Under the pieces are notes generated by a model. The model was not told the DNA's origin. It worked only from the letters and a program-made list of their open reading frames with translations, and ran no database searches. Both the position numbers and the translations under genes were made by a program. From Spongiivirga citrea (GTDB lineage: Bacteria > Bacteroidota > Bacteroidia > Flavobacteriales > Flavobacteriaceae), in contig NZ_JAABOQ010000008.1 of the NCBI RefSeq assembly GCF_010671565.1, positions 1 to 64,000 of the forward strand: 64,000 bases of DNA, given 5' to 3'. This document shows positions 55,935-64,000 of this stretch, piece after piece. How positions within the stretch are numbered: the first letter of the stretch is position 1; the number at the start of each line of letters is the position of its first letter.

Positions 55935-58484
55935 TTGAATAGGATATCTACATATTGCTTACTTACTATTGTTTTCGTTTTGGGGTTGAATAGCTGTTCA
56001 ACTAAGAAAGACAAATTTCTGAACCGAAGTTTTCATAGTGTAAATACCAAGTATAATGTGCTGTTTAATGGTACCAATGCACTAACAGAAGGACGAGCGA
56101 CTTTAGCTGCCCAATACCAAGAAAATTTTTGGGATTTACTTCCGGTAGAACGCATGGAAGTAAAGGATGAGGTAAAGCTTGAAAGTGAAGACAACAATCC
56201 GAATTTTGTTCGAGCCGAGGAAAAGGCAGTAAAGGCTATTCAGAAACACAATATGAATATCAATGGTCGTCAACGCAATAAGCAAATTGACGATGCATAT
56301 ATGTTACTGGGTAAGGCTAGATATTTCGATCAGCGCTTTGTGCCTGCATTAGAGGCTTTCAACTATATTCTTTATAAATATCCTGAAAGTGATAATTTCC
56401 CCATAGCTCGTGTTTGGAGAGAAAAAACCAATATGCGACTTGGCTATCACGAACTAGCAATCGAAAACTTGAAACTACTTTTTAAATCGGGAAATCTTAG
56501 TAATCAAGTATATGCAAATGGTAAGGCTGCGCAAGCGGAAGCTTATGTGAATTTACAATATAAGGACAGTGCAGTTCAAGCGTTAAAACTTGCAGCCAAC
56601 TTAACCGAAATTAATGAAGAGAAAGGCCGATATAATTTCATTGTAGGCCAATTATATAATGAGCTAGGCCATAAGGACACCGCGAATATGGCATTCGGCC
56701 GTGTAATTGATTTAAATAGAAAAATTCCAAGAAACTATTTGATCAATGCTTATTTACAAAAGGTTCGTAATGTCGATTTAAAAGAAGCTGATTTGGTAGA
56801 GCTACGTGAATTTCTTACCCGAATGGAAGAAAGCCGTGAAAACCGACCGTATCTCGATAAGATATACCGACAAATAGCGGAGTTTTATCTAAAGACGGAT
56901 TCAATTGAAGGTGGAGTTGATTACTTGAATAAGTCTATCAGGAAAACGAATAACGATAAGATTCTTCTAGCAATGAACTACGAAGATCTAGGGACTATTA
57001 ACTTTGATGATCGCGCATACATCGATGCTGGGGCCTATTACGATAGTACCTTATTGAATTTGGTCGAAAGCACTAAAAAGTTCCGAACGATAAAACGCAA
57101 ACGAGATAACCTACAAGATGTTATTAAGTACGAAACTATAGTTAAGGAAAGTGATAGTATCCTGACCTTGGTAAATATGACTGAACAAGAACAGGAGGCT
57201 TATGTAAATAAGTATATAGAAGGGCTAAAAGCAGATGCTGAAGCTTTAAAACAAGCTGAAGAAAGAGCAGCCAGAGGAGAAGCAGGAGCGGCACTTTCTA
57301 ATTTAACAGGGAGCGGTCAAAATGCGAGTACTCAATTCTACTTTTATAATACGACCATAACAGCTTATGGTAAAAATGAGTTTAGACGTATTTGGGGTGA
57401 TCGTAAGTTAGAAGACAACTGGCGACTGTCGAGCAAAGCTTCGGTGGGATCTAATAATGATATAGAGAATCTCGCTGTTGCGGAAGAAGAAGTCATTACC
57501 GATCAGGAAAAGTATGATCCTAAGTTCTATTTAGCTAAAATTCCAGTAGATCCTAAAGCAATAGATAGCATATTTAATGGGAGCAATTTTGCCAACTATC
57601 AACTAGGACTTATATACAAGGAGAAGTTTAGAGAATATGAACTTTCCGCTGAAAAATTAGAAAAAGTACTTGCGAATAAGCCTGAGGATAAATTGATTAT
57701 TCCGACAAAATATTATTTGATAAAGGTGTATGAGTTACTTAATTCACCTTTAGCCGAACAATACAAAAATGACATTTTAAGCAACCATCCTAATTCCCGT
57801 TATGCAGCCATAATCAGGAATCCGCAACAGATGGTTTCTAGCGATGGGAATAGCCCAGAACAACTCTACAGCCAACTGTATCGCAATTACGAAGCGCAGA
57901 ATTACGAAGAGGTCATTTTAAAAAGTAAAAAATATATCGATCTTTTTAATGGTGACGAAATAGTCCCCAAATTTGAAATGCTAAAGGCAACTGCTGATGG
58001 TAAATTAAATGGATTTGAAACATATAAGAAGGGACTGAATTTTGTCGCTTTAAATTATCCGAATAAATCTGAAGGAAAAGAAGCACAGAACATTATTGAC
58101 AACACACTGCCACGTTTTGAAAAAAATAAGAATTTTAAAAGTGAAGAAGGCGGAAGGAGCTTTAAGTTGGTGTATAATTACCAAAAATTAGACACAGCTG
58201 CCTTTAACCCAGCTGTAGATTCTATTAAGGCTGTGATGAAACGTAAAGATCTGCGTTTTCTAAAAGTATCGAAAGACGTATACGATCCGACAAAATTATT
58301 CGTTGTAGTACACGGATTTAGTACTGCAAATGCCGCGAAAGGCTTTGCTGACATCATGTTAAAGAATAAGAATTACAAAATTGATCATGAAAATTTCGTA
58401 ATTTTAACAGAGAACTATGAGATTTTGCAGATCCATAAAAATTTAGAAACGTATTTAAGAAATCAAAAAACCGATAATCCCTAA
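55935..58484 (+). CDS. porW: PorW/SprE-like type IX secretion lipoprotein
   Basis: An 849-residue lipoprotein. The start is TTG at 55935, which alone gives the signal peptide STYCLLTIVFVLGLNSC with lipobox Cys21. The next part, FLNRSFHSVNTKYNVLFNG and TNALTEGRATLAAQYQENFW, is typical of PorW/SprE, needed for type IX secretion and gliding. Helical TPR-like repeats fill most of 90-400 (MLLGKARYFDQRFVPALEAF), and more lie at about 550-690. It heads a run with a bactofilin and the atp genes, 12 bp to the next. Confidence 0.8.
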   Translation: MNRISTYCLLTIVFVLGLNSCSTKKDKFLNRSFHSVNTKYNVLFNGTNALTEGRATLAAQYQENFWDLLPVERMEVKDEVKLESEDNNPNFVRAEEKAVKAIQKHNMNINGRQRNKQIDDAYMLLGKARYFDQRFVPALEAFNYILYKYPESDNFPIARVWREKTNMRLGYHELAIENLKLLFKSGNLSNQVYANGKAAQAEAYVNLQYKDSAVQALKLAANLTEINEEKGRYNFIVGQLYNELGHKDTANMAFGRVIDLNRKIPRNYLINAYLQKVRNVDLKEADLVELREFLTRMEESRENRPYLDKIYRQIAEFYLKTDSIEGGVDYLNKSIRKTNNDKILLAMNYEDLGTINFDDRAYIDAGAYYDSTLLNLVESTKKFRTIKRKRDNLQDVIKYETIVKESDSILTLVNMTEQEQEAYVNKYIEGLKADAEALKQAEERAARGEAGAALSNLTGSGQNASTQFYFYNTTITAYGKNEFRRIWGDRKLEDNWRLSSKASVGSNNDIENLAVAEEEVITDQEKYDPKFYLAKIPVDPKAIDSIFNGSNFANYQLGLIYKEKFREYELSAEKLEKVLANKPEDKLIIPTKYYLIKVYELLNSPLAEQYKNDILSNHPNSRYAAIIRNPQQMVSSDGNSPEQLYSQLYRNYEAQNYEEVILKSKKYIDLFNGDEIVPKFEMLKATADGKLNGFETYKKGLNFVALNYPNKSEGKEAQNIIDNTLPRFEKNKNFKSEEGGRSFKLVYNYQKLDTAAFNPAVDSIKAVMKRKDLRFLKVSKDVYDPTKLFVVVHGFSTANAAKGFADIMLKNKNYKIDHENFVILTENYEILQIHKNLETYLRNQKTDNP

Positions 58485-58496
58485 ATCCCAACACCA

Positions 58497-58943
58497 ATGT
58501 TTTCAGAAAATAAGAAAGGACGACAAGTCGTAGATACAGCAGGACAACCTAACCGAATTGGAAAAGGCACAAGTATAACCGGAGACATCACTTCCGATGC
58601 CGATTTTAGAATTGATGGCGCCTTAGAAGGAAATGTAAAAACTTCAGGCAAAGTGGTTATTGGCCGCACTGGTAGTATTAATGGAAAAGTGCAATGTCAA
58701 AATGCTGATATCGAAGGTAAATTTTCTGGAGAATTAGCGGTTGCTGATACATTAGCTCTTAAATCAAGTGCAAATATTCAAGGAGATGTCATCGCTGGTA
58801 AATTGGCTGTCGAGCCAGGAGCTACTTTTAACGCATCGTGCAGCATGAAAGGTTCTTCATTTAAAAACACCACACAAAATAATAATGGAGCCTCAGCAAC
58901 AGCCAGCACCACCCAAGAAAAACAAATCACGGCGAAAATCTAA
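58497..58943 (+). CDS. Bactofilin (polymer-forming cytoskeletal protein)
   Basis: A 148-residue bactofilin that forms filaments at the membrane. The beta-helical core (about 25-115) shows the repeats IGKGTSITGDITSDADFRID, GALEGNVKTSGKVVIGRTGS, INGKVQCQNADIEGKFSG and ANIQGDVIAGKLAVEPGATF. The tail (GASATASTTQEKQITAKI) is disordered. Its last 59 bp overlap the atpZ start in another frame. Confidence 0.92.
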   Translation: MFSENKKGRQVVDTAGQPNRIGKGTSITGDITSDADFRIDGALEGNVKTSGKVVIGRTGSINGKVQCQNADIEGKFSGELAVADTLALKSSANIQGDVIAGKLAVEPGATFNASCSMKGSSFKNTTQNNNGASATASTTQEKQITAKI

Positions 58944-59145
58944 GTCGACAAGTGCTTATGCTGTTTATTCTGGCCTCGCTTTTCAAATGGTAGCGATTAT
59001 TGGTGGTGGCACCTATTTGGGTGTGTTTCTAGACGAAAAATTTCCAAACAAGCATTCTATTTATACTGTAATTTGTTCGTTATTTGCAGTCTTAATTTCG
59101 ATGTACTTTGTTGTAAGACGAATTATAAAGATGTCTAATAGCTAA
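58885..59145 (+). CDS. atpZ: AtpZ/AtpI family protein
   Basis: An 86-residue membrane protein with two helices: YAVYSGLAFQMVAIIGGGTY and IYTVICSLFAVLISMYFVVR. The Gly-rich first helix with LGVFLDEKFP between the two is the AtpZ/AtpI pattern; such proteins help c-ring assembly or ion supply to the ATP synthase. The basic N-terminus (PPKKNKSRRKSKS) is coded within the bactofilin gene, an overlap of 59 bp. The helices lie beyond the overlap. Confidence 0.85.
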   Translation: MEPQQQPAPPKKNKSRRKSKSTSAYAVYSGLAFQMVAIIGGGTYLGVFLDEKFPNKHSIYTVICSLFAVLISMYFVVRRIIKMSNS

Positions 59146-59150
59146 ACGCC

Positions 59151-59549
59151 ATGAATGAGTCTTTTAAAAAGCGTCAATTGCTTTTTATGTTGCAGTTAGT
59201 AATCGGTGCTGCAATTATTTACTTGCTTCATATATATTTATTGAGTTCGCTAATGCCAGAACGGGAATTTATAATTCCTTTGTGGAATGTTTATATGTTC
59301 CATACAATATCGGTCTTAATCGTATACTCCATAATTAATTTCCGATTTTCAAACGGGAAAACGGAAGTCTTTAATCCATTTATTTTATTAATGATTTTAA
59401 AGATGATTTTGGTGATAGTTTTTCTACTTCCCTTGTTTCTTTCTGACGCTCCTAACAAGGTTGGTGACGCTGTCAATTTTTTCATTCCCTACTTCGTTTT
59501 TTTGGCATTTGAAGTATACAGCATTAATCAGTTTTTAACGGCTGAATAA
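59151..59549 (+). CDS. Small four-helix membrane protein before atpB (DUF6168-like)
   Basis: A 132-residue protein with four membrane helices (LLFMLQLVIGAAIIYLLHIY; NVYMFHTISVLIVYSIINFR; PFILLMILKMILVIVFLLPL; FFIPYFVFLAFEVYSINQFL). It occupies the place of atpI between atpZ and atpB. I match it tentatively to DUF6168, a flavobacterial family. A role in synthase assembly is suggested only by position. A promoter for atpB follows it. Confidence 0.6.
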   Translation: MNESFKKRQLLFMLQLVIGAAIIYLLHIYLLSSLMPEREFIIPLWNVYMFHTISVLIVYSIINFRFSNGKTEVFNPFILLMILKMILVIVFLLPLFLSDAPNKVGDAVNFFIPYFVFLAFEVYSINQFLTAE

Positions 59550-59564
59550 TCCTTTTAATTATTG

Positions 59565-59595
59565 TTTGTCAATTAATATAATGTGTGTACATTTG
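59565..59595 (+). promoter_or_regulatory. Promoter of atpB and the atp operon
   Basis: TTTG (59565-59568), 19 nt, then TACATTTG (59588-59595): a full match to the Bacteroidetes consensus TTTG/TAnnTTTG. It lies 40 nt before the atpB start and would give the F1Fo genes their own transcript apart from porW, the bactofilin and atpZ. Confidence 0.8.
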
Positions 59596-59635
59596 CACCG
59601 AATTTTGAGAGCGGTATTTTTAATCTGACGAACGA

Positions 59636-60718
59636 ATGCGAATAAGTACTTTTAAGGCAGTTTTTTTAGGACTTTTACTTGCACTGCCCATTGCCGGTTT
59701 TGCTATTGATAAAGATGATGCAAAATCAGATAAAAAATTTGATCCGAATGAGATGATTATGCATCACGTAAAGGATGCTCACGAATTTCATTTTTTTGAC
59801 TATAAGGATAAATCGTATTCTCTTCCACTTCCGATAATTTTATGGACTGACAATGGTTTGACCACATTCATGTCAAATAAATTTCATCATGACGATGAAG
59901 GTAAAGTTGTTGTTGAAGCAAATGGTGGAAAGTTCGTAAAACTTCACGAAAAAATTTACCAACTTGAATCTGGTGCAACGTCGGTTTCTTTCGATGCAAA
60001 ACATCATCCTACTAACGCTACGTTACCATTAGATATTTCTGTTACTAGAAACGTTTTTATGATGTGGGTTTCGGTACTTGTATTGCTACTAATATTTTCA
60101 TCAGCAGCAAGAGTATATAAGAAATCAGAGAATAATGTGCCAACAGGAATCGCTAGTTTTGTCGAGCCTTTAATTGTTTTTGTTCGGGATGAGATTGCAC
60201 GACCAATGATTGGTGAGCATAAGTATAAAAAATACATGCCGTATTTATTAACCATATTCTTCTTTATATGGATCAATAATATCTTCGGTCTTATTCCAAT
60301 ATTAAACGGAGCTAACTTAAGTGGGAACATTGCTTTTACATTTACATTAGCATTATTCACTTTCATTATTACGACCGTTAGTGGTAATAAAAATTATTGG
60401 AAACACATTTTCTGGATGCCAGGTGTACCTGTGCCAATGAAGATATTTTTAATGCCGATTGAACTTATTGGAATATTCACAAAGCCAATCTCATTAATGA
60501 TACGTTTGTTCGCAAATATTACGGCAGGACATATTATTATATTGGCATTAATGTCCCTAATTTTCATTTTTGAAACAATTGCGGTTGCGCCAATTTCTGT
60601 CGCATTCTCATTATTCATAACAGTAATTGAAATTGTCGTAACGGCAATTCAAGCATATATTTTTACAATTTTGTCAGCCCTTTATTTTGGTATGGCAACT
60701 GAAGAAGAACATCATTAA
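59636..60718 (+). CDS. atpB: ATP synthase Fo subunit a
   Basis: Forms the proton channel with the c-ring. It has 360 residues, longer than in E. coli because of an N-terminal signal peptide (about 1-24) and a 110-residue periplasmic extension rich in His (FHHDDEGK, AKHHPTN), a layout seen in Bacteroidetes. The C-terminal half holds the membrane helices with the essential Arg290 in MIRLFANITAGHII, and the EPLIVFVRDEIARPMIGEH segment before them. Confidence 0.95.
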   Translation: MRISTFKAVFLGLLLALPIAGFAIDKDDAKSDKKFDPNEMIMHHVKDAHEFHFFDYKDKSYSLPLPIILWTDNGLTTFMSNKFHHDDEGKVVVEANGGKFVKLHEKIYQLESGATSVSFDAKHHPTNATLPLDISVTRNVFMMWVSVLVLLLIFSSAARVYKKSENNVPTGIASFVEPLIVFVRDEIARPMIGEHKYKKYMPYLLTIFFFIWINNIFGLIPILNGANLSGNIAFTFTLALFTFIITTVSGNKNYWKHIFWMPGVPVPMKIFLMPIELIGIFTKPISLMIRLFANITAGHIIILALMSLIFIFETIAVAPISVAFSLFITVIEIVVTAIQAYIFTILSALYFGMATEEEHH

Positions 60719-60955
<237 letters not shown>

Positions 60956-60961
60956 GTAATT

Positions 60962-61001
60962 AAATACAGAAGTAACGGTTGGTTACTTCTGTATTTTTAT
61001 T
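60962..61001 (+). terminator. Hairpin with T-run between atpE and atpF
   Basis: The arm AATACAGAAGTAAC (60963-60976) and its perfect complement (60982-60995) around the 5-nt loop GGTTG, 14-15 bp in all, followed by TTTTTATT. This is an intrinsic-terminator structure 7 nt past the atpE stop and about 50 nt before atpF, inside the operon. It could end a share of transcripts or protect the atpE 3' end, giving excess c subunit over the rest. Confidence 0.75.
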
Positions 61002-61050
61002 CCTTTAAAAGGTTACTATAAAATTAGATTATTTTAAAAAAGATTAAAGA

Positions 61051-61545
61051 ATGGAGTTAGTAAAACCAGGGTTCGGATTAGTTTTTTGGACAGCACTTAC
61101 ATTTATTTTCTTGTTATTACTACTTAGAAAATTAGCTTGGAAACCAATTCTTGGAGCCGTTAGCGATAGAGAACAATCTATCAAAGATGCATTGGCTTCT
61201 GCTGAGGAGGCTAAGAAAGAAATGCAAAACCTTCAGGCTGATAACGAAAATCTTTTAAAAGAGGCGCGTGCTGAACGCGAATCAATGATAAAAGATGCAC
61301 GTGAAGTGAAGGTGAAAATGATCGATGAAGCAAAAACGGAGGCGCAAGCCGAAGCAGCGAAAATTATGGAGCAAGCAAAAGCGGCAATAGAAAGCGAGCG
61401 TAATGCAGCTGTTGCAGACTTGAAGAAGCAGGTTGCTGACCTTTCAGTAGAAATAGCTGAAAAAGTAGTTAAAGGTGAATTAGCTGATAAAGGTAAACAA
61501 GCTGCATTGGTTGATAAACTATTAAGCGAAACAACCTTAAACTAA
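61051..61545 (+). CDS. atpF: ATP synthase Fo subunit b
   Basis: The 164-residue peripheral stalk subunit. One membrane helix (FGLVFWTALTFIFLLLLLRK) is followed by WKPILGAVSDREQSIKDALA and a long charged coiled coil (EEAKKEMQNLQADNENLLKE and onward) to the end. Length is typical. It lies 6 bp before atpH and is separated from atpE by the hairpin. Confidence 0.95.
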   Translation: MELVKPGFGLVFWTALTFIFLLLLLRKLAWKPILGAVSDREQSIKDALASAEEAKKEMQNLQADNENLLKEARAERESMIKDAREVKVKMIDEAKTEAQAEAAKIMEQAKAAIESERNAAVADLKKQVADLSVEIAEKVVKGELADKGKQAALVDKLLSETTLN

Positions 61546-61551
61546 GCTACT

Positions 61552-62088
61552 ATGGCAGGAAGCAGAGCAGCAATACGATACGCTAAAGCCTTGTTGAATC
61601 TTGCAAAAGATAACCAAGCAGATGAGGCTGTTAATAATGACATGCTGGAGATCGCTCAAGCAATTAATGATAGTAAGGAGCTAGCTATTTTTTTACAAAG
61701 CCCAGTAGTTAAAAGCAGTGTGAAAAACGCTTCTTTAAAAGAAATCTTCCCGAAAGCGAGTGCGCATACGCACGGAATTTTTGATGTATTAGTTGCAAAC
61801 AAGCGAATTGATTTGCTAGAAGATGTAGCGCATAAATATGTATTTCTTTTCGATACTATGAAAGGAAATGAGGTTGCAAGAGTTACCACTGCTGTTCCTT
61901 TGACCGCAGATCTTGAAAAAAAGGTGTCGGCAAAAGTAAAAGAGCTTACGGGCAAAGAAGTAGCCTTAGAAAATATAGTTGATGAAACAATTTTAGGGGG
62001 TTTTATCCTAAGAGTTGGTGATATGCAGTATAATGCAAGTATCGCTAATCAGCTAAGTAAATTAAAAAGAGAATTTAGTATAAGTTAA
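61552..62088 (+). CDS. atpH: ATP synthase F1 subunit delta
   Basis: A 178-residue stalk subunit linking F1 to subunit b. The N-terminal helices ([40 protein letters not shown]) and the C-terminal pattern [17 protein letters not shown], then [20 protein letters not shown], are the family's hallmarks. It sits between atpF and atpA as usual. Confidence 0.95.
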   Translation: MAGSRAAIRYAKALLNLAKDNQADEAVNNDMLEIAQAINDSKELAIFLQSPVVKSSVKNASLKEIFPKASAHTHGIFDVLVANKRIDLLEDVAHKYVFLFDTMKGNEVARVTTAVPLTADLEKKVSAKVKELTGKEVALENIVDETILGGFILRVGDMQYNASIANQLSKLKREFSIS

Positions 62089-62132
62089 AAATCTTAGAAA
62101 GGGCAACCGGACTAAGTTATATATCAATAAAA

Positions 62133-63710
62133 ATGGCAGAAGTTAAACCAGCTGAAGTATCAGCGATCTTAAAGAAACAACTATCAGGTTTTGAAGCAAG
62201 CGCTTCTTTAGATGAAGTTGGAACAGTATTAACTGTAGGTGATGGTATTGTACGTGCTTACGGATTAGCCAACGCTCAATACGGAGAATTAGTTGAATTC
62301 GACGGAGGAGCTGAAGGAATCGTACTTAACTTGGAAGAAGATAATGTAGGTATCGTATTACTAGGTCGATCTGTTGGAGTAAAAGAAGGATCTACTGTAA
62401 AACGTACTGCTCGTATCGCATCTGTAAATGTAGGTGAAGGTATTGTAGGACGTGTAGTAAATACTTTAGGAAACCCAATTGATGGAAAAGGACCTATCGC
62501 TGGTGAAACCTTTGAGATGCCGCTTGAGCGTAAAGCACCTGGTGTAATCTACAGAGAACCGGTAACAGAGCCATTACAAACAGGAATTAAAGCAATTGAT
62601 GCGATGATTCCGGTTGGTAGAGGACAACGTGAGTTAGTAATTGGTGACCGTCAAACTGGTAAAACAACTGTTTGTATTGATGCGATCTTAAATCAAAAAG
62701 AATTTTACGATGCAGGTGAGCCTGTATATTGTATATATGTTGCCGTTGGACAAAAAGCTTCAACTGTAGCAAACATTGCTAAAACGTTAGAAGAAAAAGG
62801 CGCATTGGCATACACAACAATAGTTGCTGCAAATGCATCAGATCCTGCTGCAATGCAAGTATATGCACCAATGACTGGAGCATCTATTGGTGAGTATTTT
62901 AGAGATACTGGTAGACCAGCGTTGATTGTATTTGATGATTTATCAAAACAGGCTGTTGCATATCGTGAGGTATCATTATTATTAAGAAGACCACCGGGAC
63001 GTGAAGCTTACCCAGGTGACGTTTTCTATCTTCACTCAAGATTATTAGAGCGTTCCGCAAAGATCATTAATAACGATGCTATTGCTAAAGAAATGAACGA
63101 TCTTCCTGATTCGTTAAAACCGATGGTAAAAGGTGGTGGTTCATTAACTGCATTGCCAATTATTGAAACACAAGCAGGTGACGTATCGGCATATATCCCA
63201 ACAAACGTAATTTCGATTACCGATGGACAAATCTTCTTAGATGGAGACTTATTTAACTCTGGTGTACGTCCAGCGATTAACGTAGGTATTTCGGTATCTC
63301 GTGTTGGTGGTAACGCGCAGATTAAATCAATGAAAAAGACTTCAGGTACATTAAAGCTAGATCAAGCACAGTTCCGTGAATTAGAAGCATTCGCTAAGTT
63401 CGGTTCTGACCTTGATGCAGCAACGTTGAATGTAATTGAAAAAGGTAAGCGTAATGTTGAGATCTTAAAGCAAGCTCAAAACGATCCGTTTACGGTAGAA
63501 GATCAGGTGGCAATTATTTACGCAGGTTCTAAGAACTTGCTTAAAGATGTTCCTGTAGATAAAGTGAAAGAATTTGAAAGAGATTTTATCGAATTCTTAA
63601 ATGCAAAGCATAGAGGAGTTCTTGACACGCTTAAAGCAGGTAAACTTACAGATGAAGTTACCGATACGCTTACAGCAGTGTGTAAAGATCTTTCAGCTAA
63701 ATTTAATTAA
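62133..63710 (+). CDS. atpA: ATP synthase F1 subunit alpha
   Basis: A 525-residue, non-catalytic nucleotide-binding subunit. Walker A is GDRQTGKT (171-178), followed by [20 protein letters not shown] (Walker B region) and [20 protein letters not shown] with the following arginine-rich region. Codon use is strongly patterned, as in highly expressed genes. It is followed not by atpG but by a four-helix-bundle gene after 54 bp. Confidence 0.97.
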   Translation: MAEVKPAEVSAILKKQLSGFEASASLDEVGTVLTVGDGIVRAYGLANAQYGELVEFDGGAEGIVLNLEEDNVGIVLLGRSVGVKEGSTVKRTARIASVNVGEGIVGRVVNTLGNPIDGKGPIAGETFEMPLERKAPGVIYREPVTEPLQTGIKAIDAMIPVGRGQRELVIGDRQTGKTTVCIDAILNQKEFYDAGEPVYCIYVAVGQKASTVANIAKTLEEKGALAYTTIVAANASDPAAMQVYAPMTGASIGEYFRDTGRPALIVFDDLSKQAVAYREVSLLLRRPPGREAYPGDVFYLHSRLLERSAKIINNDAIAKEMNDLPDSLKPMVKGGGSLTALPIIETQAGDVSAYIPTNVISITDGQIFLDGDLFNSGVRPAINVGISVSRVGGNAQIKSMKKTSGTLKLDQAQFRELEAFAKFGSDLDAATLNVIEKGKRNVEILKQAQNDPFTVEDQVAIIYAGSKNLLKDVPVDKVKEFERDFIEFLNAKHRGVLDTLKAGKLTDEVTDTLTAVCKDLSAKFN

Positions 63711-63724
63711 GAATTTTTAGTTTG

Positions 63725-63750
63725 GAGTTCAGAGTTATGAGTTCAGAGTT
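63725..63750. repeat. Direct repeat after atpA
   Basis: GAGTTCAGAGTT occurs at 63725-63736 and again at 63739-63750, a 14-bp period. Low-complexity GAGTT-type repeats of this kind often flank four-helix-bundle genes in flavobacteria, as far as I recall. Confidence 0.6.
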
Positions 63751-63764
63751 TAATTTTTTACTGA

Positions 63765-64000
63765 ATGAATAACGAAGATGGTCCAATAAGAAAGAAGAGT
63801 TTCGAGTTTGCTTGTAGAGTAGTTGAGTTTTGTGATGAGTTAAAGGCCGATAAAGATTATGAATTGGCATCACAATTACTAAGAAGCGGAACAAGCATTG
63901 GAGCAAATACTAGAGAAGCACAACGCGGAGTTAGTATTAAGGATTTTAAGAATAAGTTTGGTATTGCACTAAAGGAGGCTGATGAAACCATGTATTGGTT
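63765..64000 (+). CDS. Four-helix-bundle protein (23S rRNA IVP type), partial
   Basis: An ATG at 63765 opens a frame of 78 codons cut by the window end. The product starts MNNEDGPIRKKSFEFACRVV and continues with ASQLLRSGTSIGANTREAQR and DFKNKFGIALKEADETMYWL, the pattern of the four-helix-bundle family first known as S23 proteins coded within 23S rRNA intervening sequences. Many copies in Bacteroidetes lie outside rRNA and their role is unknown. Here it sits where atpG is expected, after short direct repeats. Confidence 0.85.
   Translation, partial: MNNEDGPIRKKSFEFACRVVEFCDELKADKDYELASQLLRSGTSIGANTREAQRGVSIKDFKNKFGIALKEADETMYW

Overview
The window looks like a chromosomal stretch from a marine-type member of the Flavobacteriaceae (Bacteroidetes). 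The evidence is the AT-rich DNA, the Bacteroidetes promoter pattern (TTG or TTTG, about 19-23 nt, then TAnnTTTG), the lack of clear Shine-Dalgarno sites, type IX secretion and gliding components (a giant protein with SprB-like repeats and a type B sorting domain, a PorP/SprF family gene, and a PorW/SprE-like TPR lipoprotein), and several protein families largely confined to Bacteroidetes (DUF4837, DUF6909, DUF6341/DUF6427, DUF5687). The species is not identified.

Layout. 1-11140 (minus strand): a PorP/SprF gene cut by the window edge and the giant secreted protein just upstream of it. 11343-20401: housekeeping genes (alpha/beta hydrolase, folB, a tRNA-Cys followed by two odd tRNA-Cys-like genes, a LysE exporter, a head-GIN protein, a lytic transglycosylase with two LysM domains, a DUF4837 lipoprotein, tatA, an M23 peptidase and a GH3-type adenylating enzyme). 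20535-44197: a large surface-polysaccharide locus in three parts. The first part (plus strand) makes dTDP-L-rhamnose and UDP-ManNAc/ManNAcA and carries a Wzz-like protein, a flippase, glycosyltransferases, an acyltransferase and a DNRLRE lipoprotein. The second (33863-37917, minus) holds a polymerase-like protein, an FkbM methyltransferase, a glycosyltransferase and a sugar reductase. The third (plus) holds two more O-antigen ligase/polymerase-like proteins, the initiating polyprenyl-phosphate sugar transferase, and the UDP-glucuronate and UDP-xylose synthesis genes.

44309-50241: purD, two small-family membrane proteins, upp, a DUF4254 protein, a beta-propeller-like lipoprotein and a family 9 glycosyltransferase. 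50272-55624: a PaaE-type flavin/2Fe-2S reductase, then a PadR regulator, two paralogous membrane proteins with HAAS-like N-termini, and an ABC permease/ATPase pair. 55935-64000: a PorW/SprE-like lipoprotein, a bactofilin and the ATP synthase genes atpZ, a small membrane protein, atpB, E, F, H, A. The expected next gene (atpG) is not reached; a four-helix-bundle (23S rRNA IVP-type) gene begins after atpA and runs off the edge.

The most unusual observations are: two tRNA-Cys-like genes that keep the Cys identity nucleotides but have C33 in place of the universal U33, with compensatory changes in the anticodon stem; a 14-15 bp hairpin with a T-run between atpE and atpF, which could set subunit c stoichiometry; and a four-helix-bundle gene inserted into the atp operon next to short direct repeats.
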